From NCBI GenBank assembly GCA_028711905.1, contig JAQTRI010000007.1:1-23293 (forward strand): a stretch of DNA of 23,293 bases, given 5' to 3'. This stretch comes from Candidatus Wallbacteria bacterium. Its GTDB lineage: Bacteria > Muiribacteriota > JAQTZZ01. Shown here in pieces: positions 15,137 to 23,293 of the stretch. A program made the translations under genes and the position numbers. The number at the start of each line of letters is the position of its first letter. Positions within the stretch are counted from its first letter, which is position 1. Below the pieces are notes generated by a model that had not been told where the DNA came from, made no database searches, and saw nothing but the letters and a program-made list of their open reading frames with translations.

Positions 15137-15337
15137 ATGAATTCCAACAATGATTTTCTGAAGGGCTTTATTCTCGGACAGGTGGTCGGTTTCTGCAAAG
15201 GCTTAGTCATTGGTGTACTCTTTTTCAAGCTGGTGATGCCGAAGCTTCTGGATTTTCTGGAAGACCATTTTTACGGCGATGATTATTTTGACGAGGATTT
15301 TGAAGAAGAGGCCTCTGAGGCTGTCGCAGAAGTCTGA
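15137..15337 (+). CDS. 66-aa glycine-zipper membrane microprotein with acidic tail
   Basis: 66 aa. A single helix (residues ~7-34) carries glycines at 10, 14, 18, 22 and 26, an unbroken GxxxGxxxGxxxGxxxG pattern that favours tight helix packing and oligomer formation in membranes. Residues ~39-66 are strongly acidic (LEDHFYGDDYFDEDFEEE). GGAGG at 15124-15128 with an 8-base spacer gives strong support that it is translated. No known family is recognised. It lies between a TPR envelope protein gene and the large acidic membrane protein gene, and might be an accessory subunit of either (inference). Confidence 0.8.
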   Translation: MNSNNDFLKGFILGQVVGFCKGLVIGVLFFKLVMPKLLDFLEDHFYGDDYFDEDFEEEASEAVAEV

Positions 15338-15419
15338 AGAATTTTTCAGGGCAGATGGGTTGCTGTTCCCGGTTTTCAGCAGGTTTTTTCTTTTCCCCTG
15401 CCTGTTATGAGAGGTTGCC

Positions 15420-18400
15420 ATGGCTGAACTGAAAGATAATGATCTTGAGAAAATTTTTGAAAACTTCGAAAATCCGGGAAACGAAGAAAACTCTGAACAA
15501 GACACGGTTCATTTGAAAGAGGAAGAGTTTTCCAGCTTGGCGACCAGTGATTTCAGCAGTGAGACCCTTGATTCTGTTGCTCCAGGCCGAGCAGGACCGG
15601 ATTTTACGGAATCCCAGTTTGGACTGCTGACCTCTAAACGCATCGAGACGGTCAAGACTTTGGATGCTGGATCAGACAGGGGAATTGCGATTCAGGAAAG
15701 TGATTTTAACGACCTGACTTCAGGAACCGTTTTGGCAAACCCGGAAAAAACGCTGTCTGATGTCGGTACTCAACCAGAAGACACTATCCCGGAAAAATGG
15801 GAGCTGAATTTTAGCGAGGTACTGGATGAGGGTAATTCCGATGATGACGGACTCGCCGGGATGATACTTGGCTCTGATGATCTGGGTTCCGATATCGATG
15901 AAATTCCACCTGTACCGCAAATGGTGAATGCATCAGCTTCTGAAAAAAGCGATGCCGGCAGCGGAGAGACTGGTTCAGTTCTCAAGCTGGAAGACCTTGT
16001 GGACACTTCGGCATATCAGACTCAGCCTGATTTTCAAGATGATGCTGTTTCGCAGCCAGTGGATTTCTCTTCCCCTGAAGAGGGCGTTCTGAGCAAGGAA
16101 GAAAGTGCTTTTCTGGATCTGGAGAAGGAAGATGGACCTGACGAAACCGCTGAACCGGTTGTAGATTTTGATAACCCCAGGGAGGATGTGCCCCCTATCT
16201 CTCCTGAACCTGAACTTTCCGAACTTCTGCCTGAACTGGACGGACAGGACCTGTCCTATGAAACAAAGACCTTTGACACTATGCTGGTTACCGAAGCTTC
16301 AGAAAGTTCTTTGCATGAACAGGACCAAGAAGAAACCATTGATATTGATTTCGTCCCTGTCCGGGAAATGAAAACAGACGAAACCACAGTCGCCCCGTCA
16401 GCGGAATCATCAGGCGGGGAAGGGGAAATTTCCTTAGAGGGTCTAGCTTTCAATGTCGAGGATTACCGGCGAGGAGCTGGTAATTCGGAAAAATCATCTC
16501 AGCCCCAGGATGCTGATTTTTCCATTGCTTCAGAGGCAGGGCCTGATCTGTCTGTCATGCAGGATCTTTCAGATGCACTGAGCTCCGGAACCAGTGACGG
16601 ATCCGGCGGAGAAAATTCTGTTAACGCCGAAACCTATGCAGCGTATATTCAGGGTGTTTCCCAGGAGCGCTCCAATAGAACCGGCACCAGCGAGGAAGAC
16701 AGTGAAGATACCGAAGATCATCATGGCAGCGAGCCGGCACGCAAAGCTAAGAAGGCCCTGGAGAAGATCAAAGAAACACCATCTCCGGTCGTTGTCAGCG
16801 GTAAAAAGAAAAGAGGATTTTTCAAGCGGGCTCTATTTTATTTGCTGATCATGTTCGAATTGAGTGTTTTCCTGTATTTTTATCCGGTTTTTTTAATCAA
16901 GGCCCCTGGGTACTGGTACGCTCCACCTGTGGCGTTCGCCGTTTTTCTTGTGCACTTTCTGGCTGCAGTGCGTAAAGATGCGCTGCCCGTCACTTTTTTT
17001 CTGATGACAGTGTTTCTGCTGATTGAGCAATCTGTCGTTTTTTTGATTCCGTTCGACCCTGGCGCAGTGGTGGATTTCTGGAAAACATTTCCAGAAGCGG
17101 CAACTATGTTTACAATGCTGGGCATGGTCACCATGTGGCTCCCACTCGCTTTGACTGACATCAATAAAAAAATGCGGTTGTTTCTGACGCTGATTGCTAT
17201 CTACGGCATGATCGGATTTATCTTCATGATCAGGAACCGTACCGGTATCGATGCCCTGCTTGAATACAGCCCCCTGGGCGAAACCCCTTATTTTATCACC
17301 CCGTTTTTTGTGTTTCTTAACGGGTTTCTGCCTCTGGCCTCGGCTGTGCTTCTGCTTTATCTCCCTGTGACGATTTTCAGAATGGAAGGGAAAAACATGC
17401 TGCGGGCATTTTCCTTTCTCGTTCCCGCCATATTTCTTTTTATCAATGGCAATCTGATTTATCACTTCAACGGTTTTTTTTCTCCGATGGCTCTTTTCTT
17501 TTCAAGGAGCGGAGGGGAAAGAATCAGGACCAGTTTTTCTCTGGACAGCTTTAATGAATCTGAGTTGAAAGTTCATTTTTCCCGCCTGGAGAAGATGATG
17601 ACCTGCGAGGTGCTGGTGCGAAGGGGGACTTTGGCGATCAGTGAAGACGGCATAAAAAAATTCGATCTTCCACCGGGCAGTTTCTTTTTTCCGGGCTCAG
17701 ACAATCTTTCGTATCTCCAGAAGGGGAAACTTAGTTTCCGCGATGAAAAGGGTCGAGTACAGCCTCTGATAAAAAGCCGCGAAGACATAATCTGCTTTGA
17801 CATCTTTTCCTCCAGGGATGGGAACTGGGTAGTCTATGTCGTCAAGGCTGATGGAGGTTTCGCAATCAGGAAGTACCTGATTTCTTCGGAAAGCGATGAA
17901 CTGGTCGAAAAGATTCCGCATCAGGTTGATGAGCTGGCTGTCAGCCGCACAGGAAAGCATATGATTTACCGGTGCGGGGATGATGCATATTGCCGCAGTG
18001 GAAACCAGACAACGCGTTTGAAGTCCGGAGGCAGAGATTTTGTATTCGCTCCTGGTGACGAGGATTTGTGCTATTACTCGGCCTGGGACGAAAAATATGG
18101 CAGTTATTCTATCTGGAGGATGAAAACTGGAAAGCAGGATTATGAACAATTGATATTCGACAGCGGAGACAAGCGTTTCCCATCACCTTCTCATGTTGAC
18201 GGCAACAGCAAGGAAAGCCATCTGGCTTTTGTCAGGATGGGGGACAGGACCGAAATCTGGGTAGCCGCCTGTGACGGCAATGACAAGACCCGCCTGTTTC
18301 AAGACTTTGAAGGCAGTGAGAAAGTAACCCGCATTTCATGGCTTTTTGACAATTCAGCCCTGTTTGTTTCGACGGACCGGCGGGGGTATCTGATGCCGCT

Positions 18401-18740
18401 GAACCTTATCCGGGAGAAGACCCTTGCAGGCAGCAAGGAATCCCGTGTCAAAGATCTTGAGAGAGAATTGAACGCATCCGGCTGGAAAGCTGTGCGAGTA
18501 AATCTGGAACGCGGCCTGATTATCAGCGCAGTAGCACCTGAGACGGATGTTGCTAATGCTGTCGGCAAACTGGCTTTGTCGGCATATGCCTGTCTTCCCG
18601 AATTCCGGGCCAAGCAGTACTTTCAGCTTGAGATGAGGCGCATGGGAAATTCTGAAAAGGTGCTGATTCCTCTATCAGGGGCACCATTTTTTACTCAAGC
18701 CTCAGTCAGCGACTGGCGGCAGAAAATCACCTGGAGGTGA
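15420..18740 (+). CDS. Large protein: acidic disordered N-terminus, seven membrane helices, beta-propeller-like C-terminus
   Basis: 1106 aa, no family recognised for the whole. Residues 1-~455 are Asp/Glu/Ser-rich and probably disordered. They begin with three copies, about 29 residues apart, of an E-x(1-2)-F-x2-L-(A/T)-(T/S) motif at Phe37, Phe67 and Phe96. KKKRGFFKR (~463) precedes seven hydrophobic helices (~470-685). Basic residues fall in alternate loops (RKD, NKKMR, RMEGKNMLR), placing the N-terminus inside and the C-terminus outside. Residues ~690-1010 contain repeated TolB/WD-like beta-propeller strands (SRDGNWVVYV, AVSRTGKHMIYR, WLFDNSALFVS), then a ~95-residue tail. It may sense or scaffold across the inner membrane (inference). 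hflK starts at its stop, so they are translationally coupled. AGAGG precedes the ATG. Confidence 0.8.
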   Translation: MAELKDNDLEKIFENFENPGNEENSEQDTVHLKEEEFSSLATSDFSSETLDSVAPGRAGPDFTESQFGLLTSKRIETVKTLDAGSDRGIAIQESDFNDLTSGTVLANPEKTLSDVGTQPEDTIPEKWELNFSEVLDEGNSDDDGLAGMILGSDDLGSDIDEIPPVPQMVNASASEKSDAGSGETGSVLKLEDLVDTSAYQTQPDFQDDAVSQPVDFSSPEEGVLSKEESAFLDLEKEDGPDETAEPVVDFDNPREDVPPISPEPELSELLPELDGQDLSYETKTFDTMLVTEASESSLHEQDQEETIDIDFVPVREMKTDETTVAPSAESSGGEGEISLEGLAFNVEDYRRGAGNSEKSSQPQDADFSIASEAGPDLSVMQDLSDALSSGTSDGSGGENSVNAETYAAYIQGVSQERSNRTGTSEEDSEDTEDHHGSEPARKAKKALEKIKETPSPVVVSGKKKRGFFKRALFYLLIMFELSVFLYFYPVFLIKAPGYWYAPPVAFAVFLVHFLAAVRKDALPVTFFLMTVFLLIEQSVVFLIPFDPGAVVDFWKTFPEAATMFTMLGMVTMWLPLALTDINKKMRLFLTLIAIYGMIGFIFMIRNRTGIDALLEYSPLGETPYFITPFFVFLNGFLPLASAVLLLYLPVTIFRMEGKNMLRAFSFLVPAIFLFINGNLIYHFNGFFSPMALFFSRSGGERIRTSFSLDSFNESELKVHFSRLEKMMTCEVLVRRGTLAISEDGIKKFDLPPGSFFFPGSDNLSYLQKGKLSFRDEKGRVQPLIKSREDIICFDIFSSRDGNWVVYVVKADGGFAIRKYLISSESDELVEKIPHQVDELAVSRTGKHMIYRCGDDAYCRSGNQTTRLKSGGRDFVFAPGDEDLCYYSAWDEKYGSYSIWRMKTGKQDYEQLIFDSGDKRFPSPSHVDGNSKESHLAFVRMGDRTEIWVAACDGNDKTRLFQDFEGSEKVTRISWLFDNSALFVSTDRRGYLMPLNLIREKTLAGSKESRVKDLERELNASGWKAVRVNLERGLIISAVAPETDVANAVGKLALSAYACLPEFRAKQYFQLEMRRMGNSEKVLIPLSGAPFFTQASVSDWRQKITWR

Positions 18741-18742
18741 GT

Positions 18743-19729
18743 GTGGATTTTGAAGACGGAAAAATTGTTAACGAGGACTGGGAAAAATATCGAAATAAAG
18801 GCTGGCGTTTTGTACGGACTAACCTGATGCTGCTGGCTGCCGGAGCTCTGATCGTGTACCTGGCCAGCGGGCTTTTTATTGTGCAGCAGTATGAACTCGG
18901 CGTTGTCAGACGCTTTGGACGCTTGAACCGCACTGTCGGGCCCGGCCTGCATTTTCACATCCCTTTTCCCATCGAGCAGGTTGATAAGCCCAAGGTCGCT
19001 GAGATGAAGCGCATGGAAATCGGTTTTATGACCGTATCATACGATGGTTCGGCGAGATACAGGGACATTGCAGAGGAATCCCTGCTGTTGACAGGGGACA
19101 TCAATATCATCAGCGCTGATTTCATCGTTCAATACAATATCAAAGATCCGGCTGCCTATCTTTTCAATGTTTATAATGTCACCCAGACTATCAAACAGGC
19201 TGCCGAAGCTACTATGCGTCAGGTTTCGGCCAATCATATCAGTGATGACATCCTGACTGAGAAAAAGGACATCATGCAGGAGGAGGCCAAGAAGTTGATG
19301 CAGAATCTGCTGGACTCTTATGGAGCAGGTGTCAGCATCCAGTCAGTCAAGCTTCAGGATGTTGTGCCTCCTGACCCTGTTGTTGGTGCATTCAAGGATG
19401 TGGCTTCAGCCAAGGAAGACCGGGAAAAGATCATCAATGAAGCCCATGGTTATCAGAATCAATTGCTTCCCAAAGCTAAGGGTGATGCTGCCAAGCTGAT
19501 TCTGGAGTCCCAGGGATACAAGCAGGAAAAGATCAACCTTGCCAGGGGTGAAGCCGAGAAGTTTCTCAAGGTCCGGGAAGAATACCGCAAAGCCCCGGAA
19601 ATCACCCGCATCAGGCTGCACATTGAAACTATGGAGCGGGTTCTGCCCAAAGTGCGCAAAGTGATCGGTGCCGGTGATAAGGGCGAGTTACTCAAGCTCT
19701 TCCACCTCAACGCAGGGGGTGTAAAATGA
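18743..19729 (+). CDS. hflK: HflK-like SPFH/prohibitin family protein
   Basis: 328 aa from GTG 18743, chosen because GGAGG (18733-18737) then lies five bases upstream. The GTG at 18737, which overlaps the preceding stop as GTGA, sits on that Shine-Dalgarno and is less likely. There is one membrane anchor (~17-39), then an SPFH/Band-7 domain (YELGVVRRFGRLNRTVGPGLHFHIPFP) and a helical tail (LPKAKGDAAKLILESQGYKQE, EAEKFL) that is probably coiled. HflK with HflC forms a periplasmic-facing cage that regulates the FtsH membrane protease; ftsH is not in this window. It is shorter than E. coli HflK (419 aa) and lacks its Gly-rich N-terminus. Paired with hflC by an ATGA overlap. Confidence 0.9.
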   Translation: MDFEDGKIVNEDWEKYRNKGWRFVRTNLMLLAAGALIVYLASGLFIVQQYELGVVRRFGRLNRTVGPGLHFHIPFPIEQVDKPKVAEMKRMEIGFMTVSYDGSARYRDIAEESLLLTGDINIISADFIVQYNIKDPAAYLFNVYNVTQTIKQAAEATMRQVSANHISDDILTEKKDIMQEEAKKLMQNLLDSYGAGVSIQSVKLQDVVPPDPVVGAFKDVASAKEDREKIINEAHGYQNQLLPKAKGDAAKLILESQGYKQEKINLARGEAEKFLKVREEYRKAPEITRIRLHIETMERVLPKVRKVIGAGDKGELLKLFHLNAGGVK

Positions 19730-20580
19730 AAAGCACAGTGATGATGATACTGCTGATCCTGGCCTTTTTCTTTGTTCAGGGCGCTTTTTTTATTGTTGAT
19801 GAACGCAACCAGGTGGTGGTAACCCGGCTTGGTGAAATCAACGCGATTATCAATGAGCCGGGCCTGCATTTCAAGCTTCCGTATTTGGACATGGTGCATT
19901 TCTTCGATGACAGGCTGTTGGATTACGATGCCCAGCCCAAGGAAATCATCACAAAAGACAAGAAAACCATGGTCATCGACAATTATGCCAAGTGGAAAAT
20001 CGCTGATGTGGCCAAGTTTTACAATGCTGTTGGCTCTGAATACCAGGCCCAGCTTCGGCTTGATGACCTCGTATACTCTATTCTCAGGGAGCACCTCGGT
20101 CAGTATGATCTAACCCAGATAGTATCCCCGGAAAGAGAGATCATCATGGCTAAAGTCACAAAAGCCTCTGACGAAAAACTATACTCCGAGCTGGGCATCA
20201 ATATTCTGGATGTGCGCATCAAACGGGCTGATTTACCCAAGGAAAATGAGAAGCATATTTTTGACCGCATGAAAGCCGAGCGCGAAAAAATGGCCATGCA
20301 GTATCGCGCCGAGGGTCAGGAAGAGGCTACAAAAATCCGTGCCGATACGGACAAGCAGGTGCAGATTATCCTTTCTGAAGGTCAGCAGCAAGGTGTGGTG
20401 ACTAAGGGAGAAGGCGATGCCGAGGCTTTAAAAATTTATGCCGATGCCTTTAATGTTGATCCTGAGTTTTACGAATTTTATCGGACACTGCAGGCCTACG
20501 AGCAGATCTTTACCACTGACGACATTGTGATTCTTGGAGATCAGGCTCAGATGTTCAGGTATTTGAAAGGCTTGAAATAA
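19726..20580 (+). CDS. hflC: HflC-like SPFH/prohibitin family protein
   Basis: 284 aa, compared with about 334 in E. coli. The ATG overlaps the hflK stop (ATGA), with GGGGGTG 4-5 bases upstream. A single N-terminal signal anchor (residues 4-21) is followed by a Band-7 domain with DERNQVVVTRLGEIN, EPGLHFKLPYLDMVHFFDDR, EIITKDKKTMVIDNYAKWKI and LGINILDVRIKRADLPKEN, all close to HflC. The tail has EREKMAMQYRAEGQEEA and GEGDAEALKIYADAF, typical of the family. It pairs with HflK as modulator of FtsH proteolysis at the inner membrane. A short hairpin (20599-20612, ACTCC/GGAGT, no U-tract) follows, so the histidine kinase gene 65 bases later may be read through. Confidence 0.93.
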   Translation: MKSTVMMILLILAFFFVQGAFFIVDERNQVVVTRLGEINAIINEPGLHFKLPYLDMVHFFDDRLLDYDAQPKEIITKDKKTMVIDNYAKWKIADVAKFYNAVGSEYQAQLRLDDLVYSILREHLGQYDLTQIVSPEREIIMAKVTKASDEKLYSELGINILDVRIKRADLPKENEKHIFDRMKAEREKMAMQYRAEGQEEATKIRADTDKQVQIILSEGQQQGVVTKGEGDAEALKIYADAFNVDPEFYEFYRTLQAYEQIFTTDDIVILGDQAQMFRYLKGLK

Positions 20581-20645
20581 GTTTTGAGCCGTATGCGAAC
20601 TCCGGGCGGAGTCAGAGTGTTTCCACCCTTTCCGGGAGTATGTAA

Positions 20646-22607
20646 GTGACATCCTTAAAGGGACAGGTTTTTTTTTCACTGGAAAAGATCGATTCGCAGG
20701 ACACGGCGCTTTTCAAACAGGACCTGCTGTTTCTGCGGGGGGCGCAGAAACTTCTTTTCGTTTATCATTCCGGTCTGTCCAGCGAGGAATTTTTCATCAG
20801 CTTCAGTCGTGAAATGAGTTCCCTCGGCATCAGGGTTTCCTGGTGCGGGGAAGCGACAGGAACCGGATGGCCTGCCTTGTCGCTCAGGCACAGGGACGGG
20901 ACTATTGAGTGCCATGATTTTCCCCCTGGTATGGGCATAGCTGTTTCGCAGATCGTGAGAGCATATTGTTTTCTGCACTTTGCCAAAGAAGTCGATGAAT
21001 CGTTAGAAGAACTGGAAGACAACCTCAGATACAATGAATACGAAAAAGCTGGAGAAAGTCCGGAAGTGCTTCCTGAAAAGCTGCTGGAGCATTGTGTCCT
21101 TTTTTTAAAGGAACTTCCGTTGCTGGAGCAGGGATATTTTTCTTACACTATTAACGGTTTTTCCCATCTGGTCAGGAAGATTGAGCTTAACGGCCTGGAC
21201 CCTGATCCGGTTTTTCTGATGGACAGAATGAAGGGACGCCCATTCTGGCGTGGTTTGTCCGCTCAGATCGAGGAGCTGCCTGCTATGGGTTTCTCTGATG
21301 GGCAGGTGGTTGGAGTCAGCGTTCGCAATATACTTCCCTCGTATTTTCAGGGATTTGTCAATTTTGAGAGGGAAATCGTAGGAATTGATTTCGAAGTGCT
21401 CAGGCTGAAAAGAGAATTACTTGAAATCGGCTTGTCTTCCGCGGGAAAACTGTTTCAGCGGCAGAAAAGGGTAAGGCTGCTGGGACTCTTCTACCGCATC
21501 GCGGAAGCCTTGGCTTTTTACCGGGATTTCGGCTCTGAGATCGGCGATATCATTGATCAGTGCAAGTCTAATCTGGGGCTCAGGGACCTGATGTTCGTGT
21601 TCCACCCGGTTGAATACCCGGGGCAGCTCTTCGGAACCGGTTTGCCGCTCCAGCGGCTGGCCGAGTGCATTTCCTGGGACAAGATCAAGCTCAGCACACA
21701 ATCTCTGTCAAGTATTATCGCGGATTATACTCCTTTTCGCGAGGAAGAAAAGCAATTGCTTAAGCGGCTTTATTATTTTCCGCTGGTCCTGCGGCGACAG
21801 GTTCAGGGGATAGCCGTGTTTTCCGTGTCTCTCGGCAAACTTTCCCTTGATACTGAAGAGTCTGAGATGATCAGGCTGCTGCTCATGCTTTTGACGCAGA
21901 ATATTCTTTTCCATTTTCAGGCCAGGAAGATTCAGGAATTGAAGCGCCAGGCATCAATGGGCGATATGGCCGCCACTATTGCTCACGAAATCAGGAACCC
22001 ACTGGGCGGGATCAGCCTGCTGGCCACTTTTCTGGAAAACCGGCTGAAGGGGACGGATGAGAAAAAGATGGCCGGTGACATACGCGCTGCCGTTGAAAAT
22101 GTGGAGAACCTGATCACCGACTTCCTGGCGTTTTCACGGATTGATCACCTGACTGCCGGTCGACATCAGTTGAAGGAACTGCTGGAAGAAGTTGTTGGTC
22201 TTCTGAAGCTGAAGATCGATGAGTCCGGAATTCAGATAGATGTCCATTTCAACGAATTGCCGGCTATTTCCGTGGACAGGGAAAAGGTTAAACAGGTAGT
22301 TGTAAATATGCTGCTCAATGCCATCCAGGCAACTCCGCAAGGGGGCAGGATCGTGATTCGCACAGGCGTTCGGGATTCGCTGCAGTTTTTCAGCGTCTGG
22401 AACAGCGGGAGCAGCATCGAAGAAAAGGATATGAGCAGAATTTTCGAGCCATTTTTCACTACCAGGGCCAAGGGCAGTGGATTGGGACTGGCGATCAGCC
22501 GCAAGATCGTGGAGGGACATCAGGGAAGGATCGAGGCAGAGAATCGCGATGAAGGCGTGGAATTCCGTGTGCTGCTGCCTCAGGACATGGAGAATGCGGA
22601 ACCATGA
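20646..22607 (+). CDS. Soluble sensor histidine kinase with GAF-like domain
   Basis: 653 aa from GTG 20646, with GGGAG seven bases upstream. No membrane helix or signal, so cytoplasmic. Residues 1-~270 match nothing I recognise. Residues ~275-430 resemble a GAF domain. The kinase core starts at ~435: H-box MGDMAATIAHEIRNPLGG with phospho-acceptor His447, N-box NMLLNAIQATPQGG, the F-box FEPFFTTRAKGSGLGLAI and a G2-box lysine-glycine segment. The core is of the NtrB/AtoS/PilS kind that usually drives a sigma-54-type response regulator, but no regulator is seen in this window. It overlaps the next gene by four bases (ATGA), so it may be linked to a secretin-type envelope system. The signal sensed is unknown. 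Confidence 0.9.
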   Translation: MTSLKGQVFFSLEKIDSQDTALFKQDLLFLRGAQKLLFVYHSGLSSEEFFISFSREMSSLGIRVSWCGEATGTGWPALSLRHRDGTIECHDFPPGMGIAVSQIVRAYCFLHFAKEVDESLEELEDNLRYNEYEKAGESPEVLPEKLLEHCVLFLKELPLLEQGYFSYTINGFSHLVRKIELNGLDPDPVFLMDRMKGRPFWRGLSAQIEELPAMGFSDGQVVGVSVRNILPSYFQGFVNFEREIVGIDFEVLRLKRELLEIGLSSAGKLFQRQKRVRLLGLFYRIAEALAFYRDFGSEIGDIIDQCKSNLGLRDLMFVFHPVEYPGQLFGTGLPLQRLAECISWDKIKLSTQSLSSIIADYTPFREEEKQLLKRLYYFPLVLRRQVQGIAVFSVSLGKLSLDTEESEMIRLLLMLLTQNILFHFQARKIQELKRQASMGDMAATIAHEIRNPLGGISLLATFLENRLKGTDEKKMAGDIRAAVENVENLITDFLAFSRIDHLTAGRHQLKELLEEVVGLLKLKIDESGIQIDVHFNELPAISVDREKVKQVVVNMLLNAIQATPQGGRIVIRTGVRDSLQFFSVWNSGSSIEEKDMSRIFEPFFTTRAKGSGLGLAISRKIVEGHQGRIEAENRDEGVEFRVLLPQDMENAEP

Positions 22608-23293
22608 AGTCCGTCCGGGTTTTTCTTTTATGTCTGTTCCTGCTGTGTCATGCAGGAGTTGCCGCTGAATTCAACTTTGTCTCCTGTTCCGTGACTGACG
22701 CTTTGCGGCAGATCGCTTTTTCTGGAGGGATCAATCTGATTATCGGAAGCGGGGTATCAGGGATCGTAGACATGATTCTGCCTGACGCTGATCCTTATGA
22801 AGCGCTGAGGCTTTTGTGCGATTCTCGCGGGCTGTATCTATCCGAGTCTGGAGGAATCTTTCTGGTTTCCGCCAGGCCTCCAGAGAGCGAAAAGCGCCTT
22901 GTGAAACTCAATAACCCCAATGCTGCTATAGTTTCTGGCCTGATCGAGCGAATGTATCCTGGAGTCAGTTCCATGGAACTCGACAGTTACCGGGTGTGGC
23001 TTAGTGTTCCGGCGGGGGTTACATTAGAAGGCTTAGATGCACTGCTTTGCGAGATGGACCGGCCTGAGAGGGATGTGACAGTCCAGTTGCGCTTAGACAA
23101 GTGCATTGCGCATCAGAGCGGGAAAAAGACTGAGCAATCTACCGTGTTTCTGCGCCTGCTGGAAGGCAGGGAAGGGCAGATCGCTTTCGGCAGGGAAGAG
23201 ATTGTCGAAATCTGGCCGTTCATTATAACAGAATGGACCGGGCATGGCTTGAGGGTTTCCACAGGACGGATCAATGGAGGACATGTGCCTGTG
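22604..23293 (+). CDS. Secretin-like protein, N-terminal part with STN and N1-type domains (cut by window edge)
   Basis: The frame begins at ATG 22604, overlapping the histidine-kinase stop as ATGA, and is open for exactly 230 codons to the right edge. Residues 1-20 are a signal peptide (VFLLCLFLLCHAGVA-AE). Residues ~22-90 fit an STN (secretin/TonB short N-terminal) domain: VSCSVTDALRQIAF, GGINLIIG, ADPYEALRLLCDSRGL. Residues ~97-160 fit a secretin N1-type ring-building domain: VKLNNPNAAIVSGLIERMYPG, then LDALLCEMDRPERDVTVQL. The rest (LLEGREGQIAFGREE) could be the start of the secretin core or a shorter variant. Secretins form outer-membrane gates for type II secretion or type IV pili. Whether the pore domain follows is outside the window. 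Confidence 0.75.
   Translation, partial: MKSVRVFLLCLFLLCHAGVAAEFNFVSCSVTDALRQIAFSGGINLIIGSGVSGIVDMILPDADPYEALRLLCDSRGLYLSESGGIFLVSARPPESEKRLVKLNNPNAAIVSGLIERMYPGVSSMELDSYRVWLSVPAGVTLEGLDALLCEMDRPERDVTVQLRLDKCIAHQSGKKTEQSTVFLRLLEGREGQIAFGREEIVEIWPFIITEWTGHGLRVSTGRINGGHVPV

Noticed and set aside
16893..17465. 190-codon minus-strand frame inside the 1106-aa gene
   Set aside because: Antisense to the membrane helices; His/Gln/Lys-rich sequence with no domain.
20599..20612. Intrinsic terminator after hflC
   Set aside because: Only a five-pair stem with GGGC loop and no U-tract; too weak to call.

Overview
This window reads as chromosomal DNA of a Gram-negative-type (outer-membrane-bearing) bacterium with roughly balanced base composition. 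The evidence is a full TonB/ExbB/ExbD set with a TonB-dependent outer-membrane receptor, HflK/HflC, a secretin-like protein at the right edge and several exported proteins. The mix of unfamiliar architectures (acidic/7-TM/beta-propeller protein, Ig-Na/Pi-PhoU fusion with a lipobox, bacterial Ski2-like helicase, 7-bp repeat array) suggests a deep-branching or candidate-phylum organism. No 16S or ribosomal marker is present, so I do not assign a taxon. I see no tRNA, rRNA, CRISPR array, intact insertion sequence or phage gene.

Region 1 (1-6280) looks like a metal- or metal-cofactor-acquisition locus. It starts with a truncated ECF/CbiO-like ATPase gene (minus), divergent from a DUF4213/DUF364 putative metal-chelation protein (plus). 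Then come tonB, exbD, exbB and a TonB-dependent receptor gene (all minus, probably transcribed receptor -> exbB -> exbD -> tonB). Divergent from the receptor is an exported protein that I read as two tandem sulfite-oxidase-like (SUOX-fold) domains. Both divergent pairs have similar promoter architecture (plus-strand TTGCAT / TATAAT, with the -10 boxes of the two strands forming an inverted repeat). A 103-111 bp foldback element sits between the receptor and exbB.

Region 2 (6281-10856) is a plus-strand run. It holds a free-methionine-sulfoxide-reductase-like GAF protein, a Na/Pi cotransporter-family protein with an N-terminal lipobox and Ig-like domains plus a C-terminal PhoU-like domain, a membrane-anchored Cys-rich protein with two CP-G-Y/C-H modules, and a CDF metal exporter. 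It ends in an exact 14 x 7-bp heptamer array that contains the CDF stop codon, followed by a hairpin and a perfect 22-bp palindrome that overlaps the helicase stop codon.

Region 3 (11031-15052): a minus-strand Ski2/HelY-like DEVH-type helicase and a plus-strand exported TPR protein diverge from a compact promoter region. The promoter position argues for a helicase start at 13394, not at the upstream ATG.

Region 4 (15053-23293) is plus-strand. It holds a 66-aa glycine-zipper membrane microprotein, a 1106-aa acidic/7-TM/beta-propeller protein of unknown function, hflK and hflC (translationally coupled to it and to each other), a cytoplasmic GAF-type histidine kinase, and an ATGA-overlapping STN/secretin-N-domain protein cut by the right edge.
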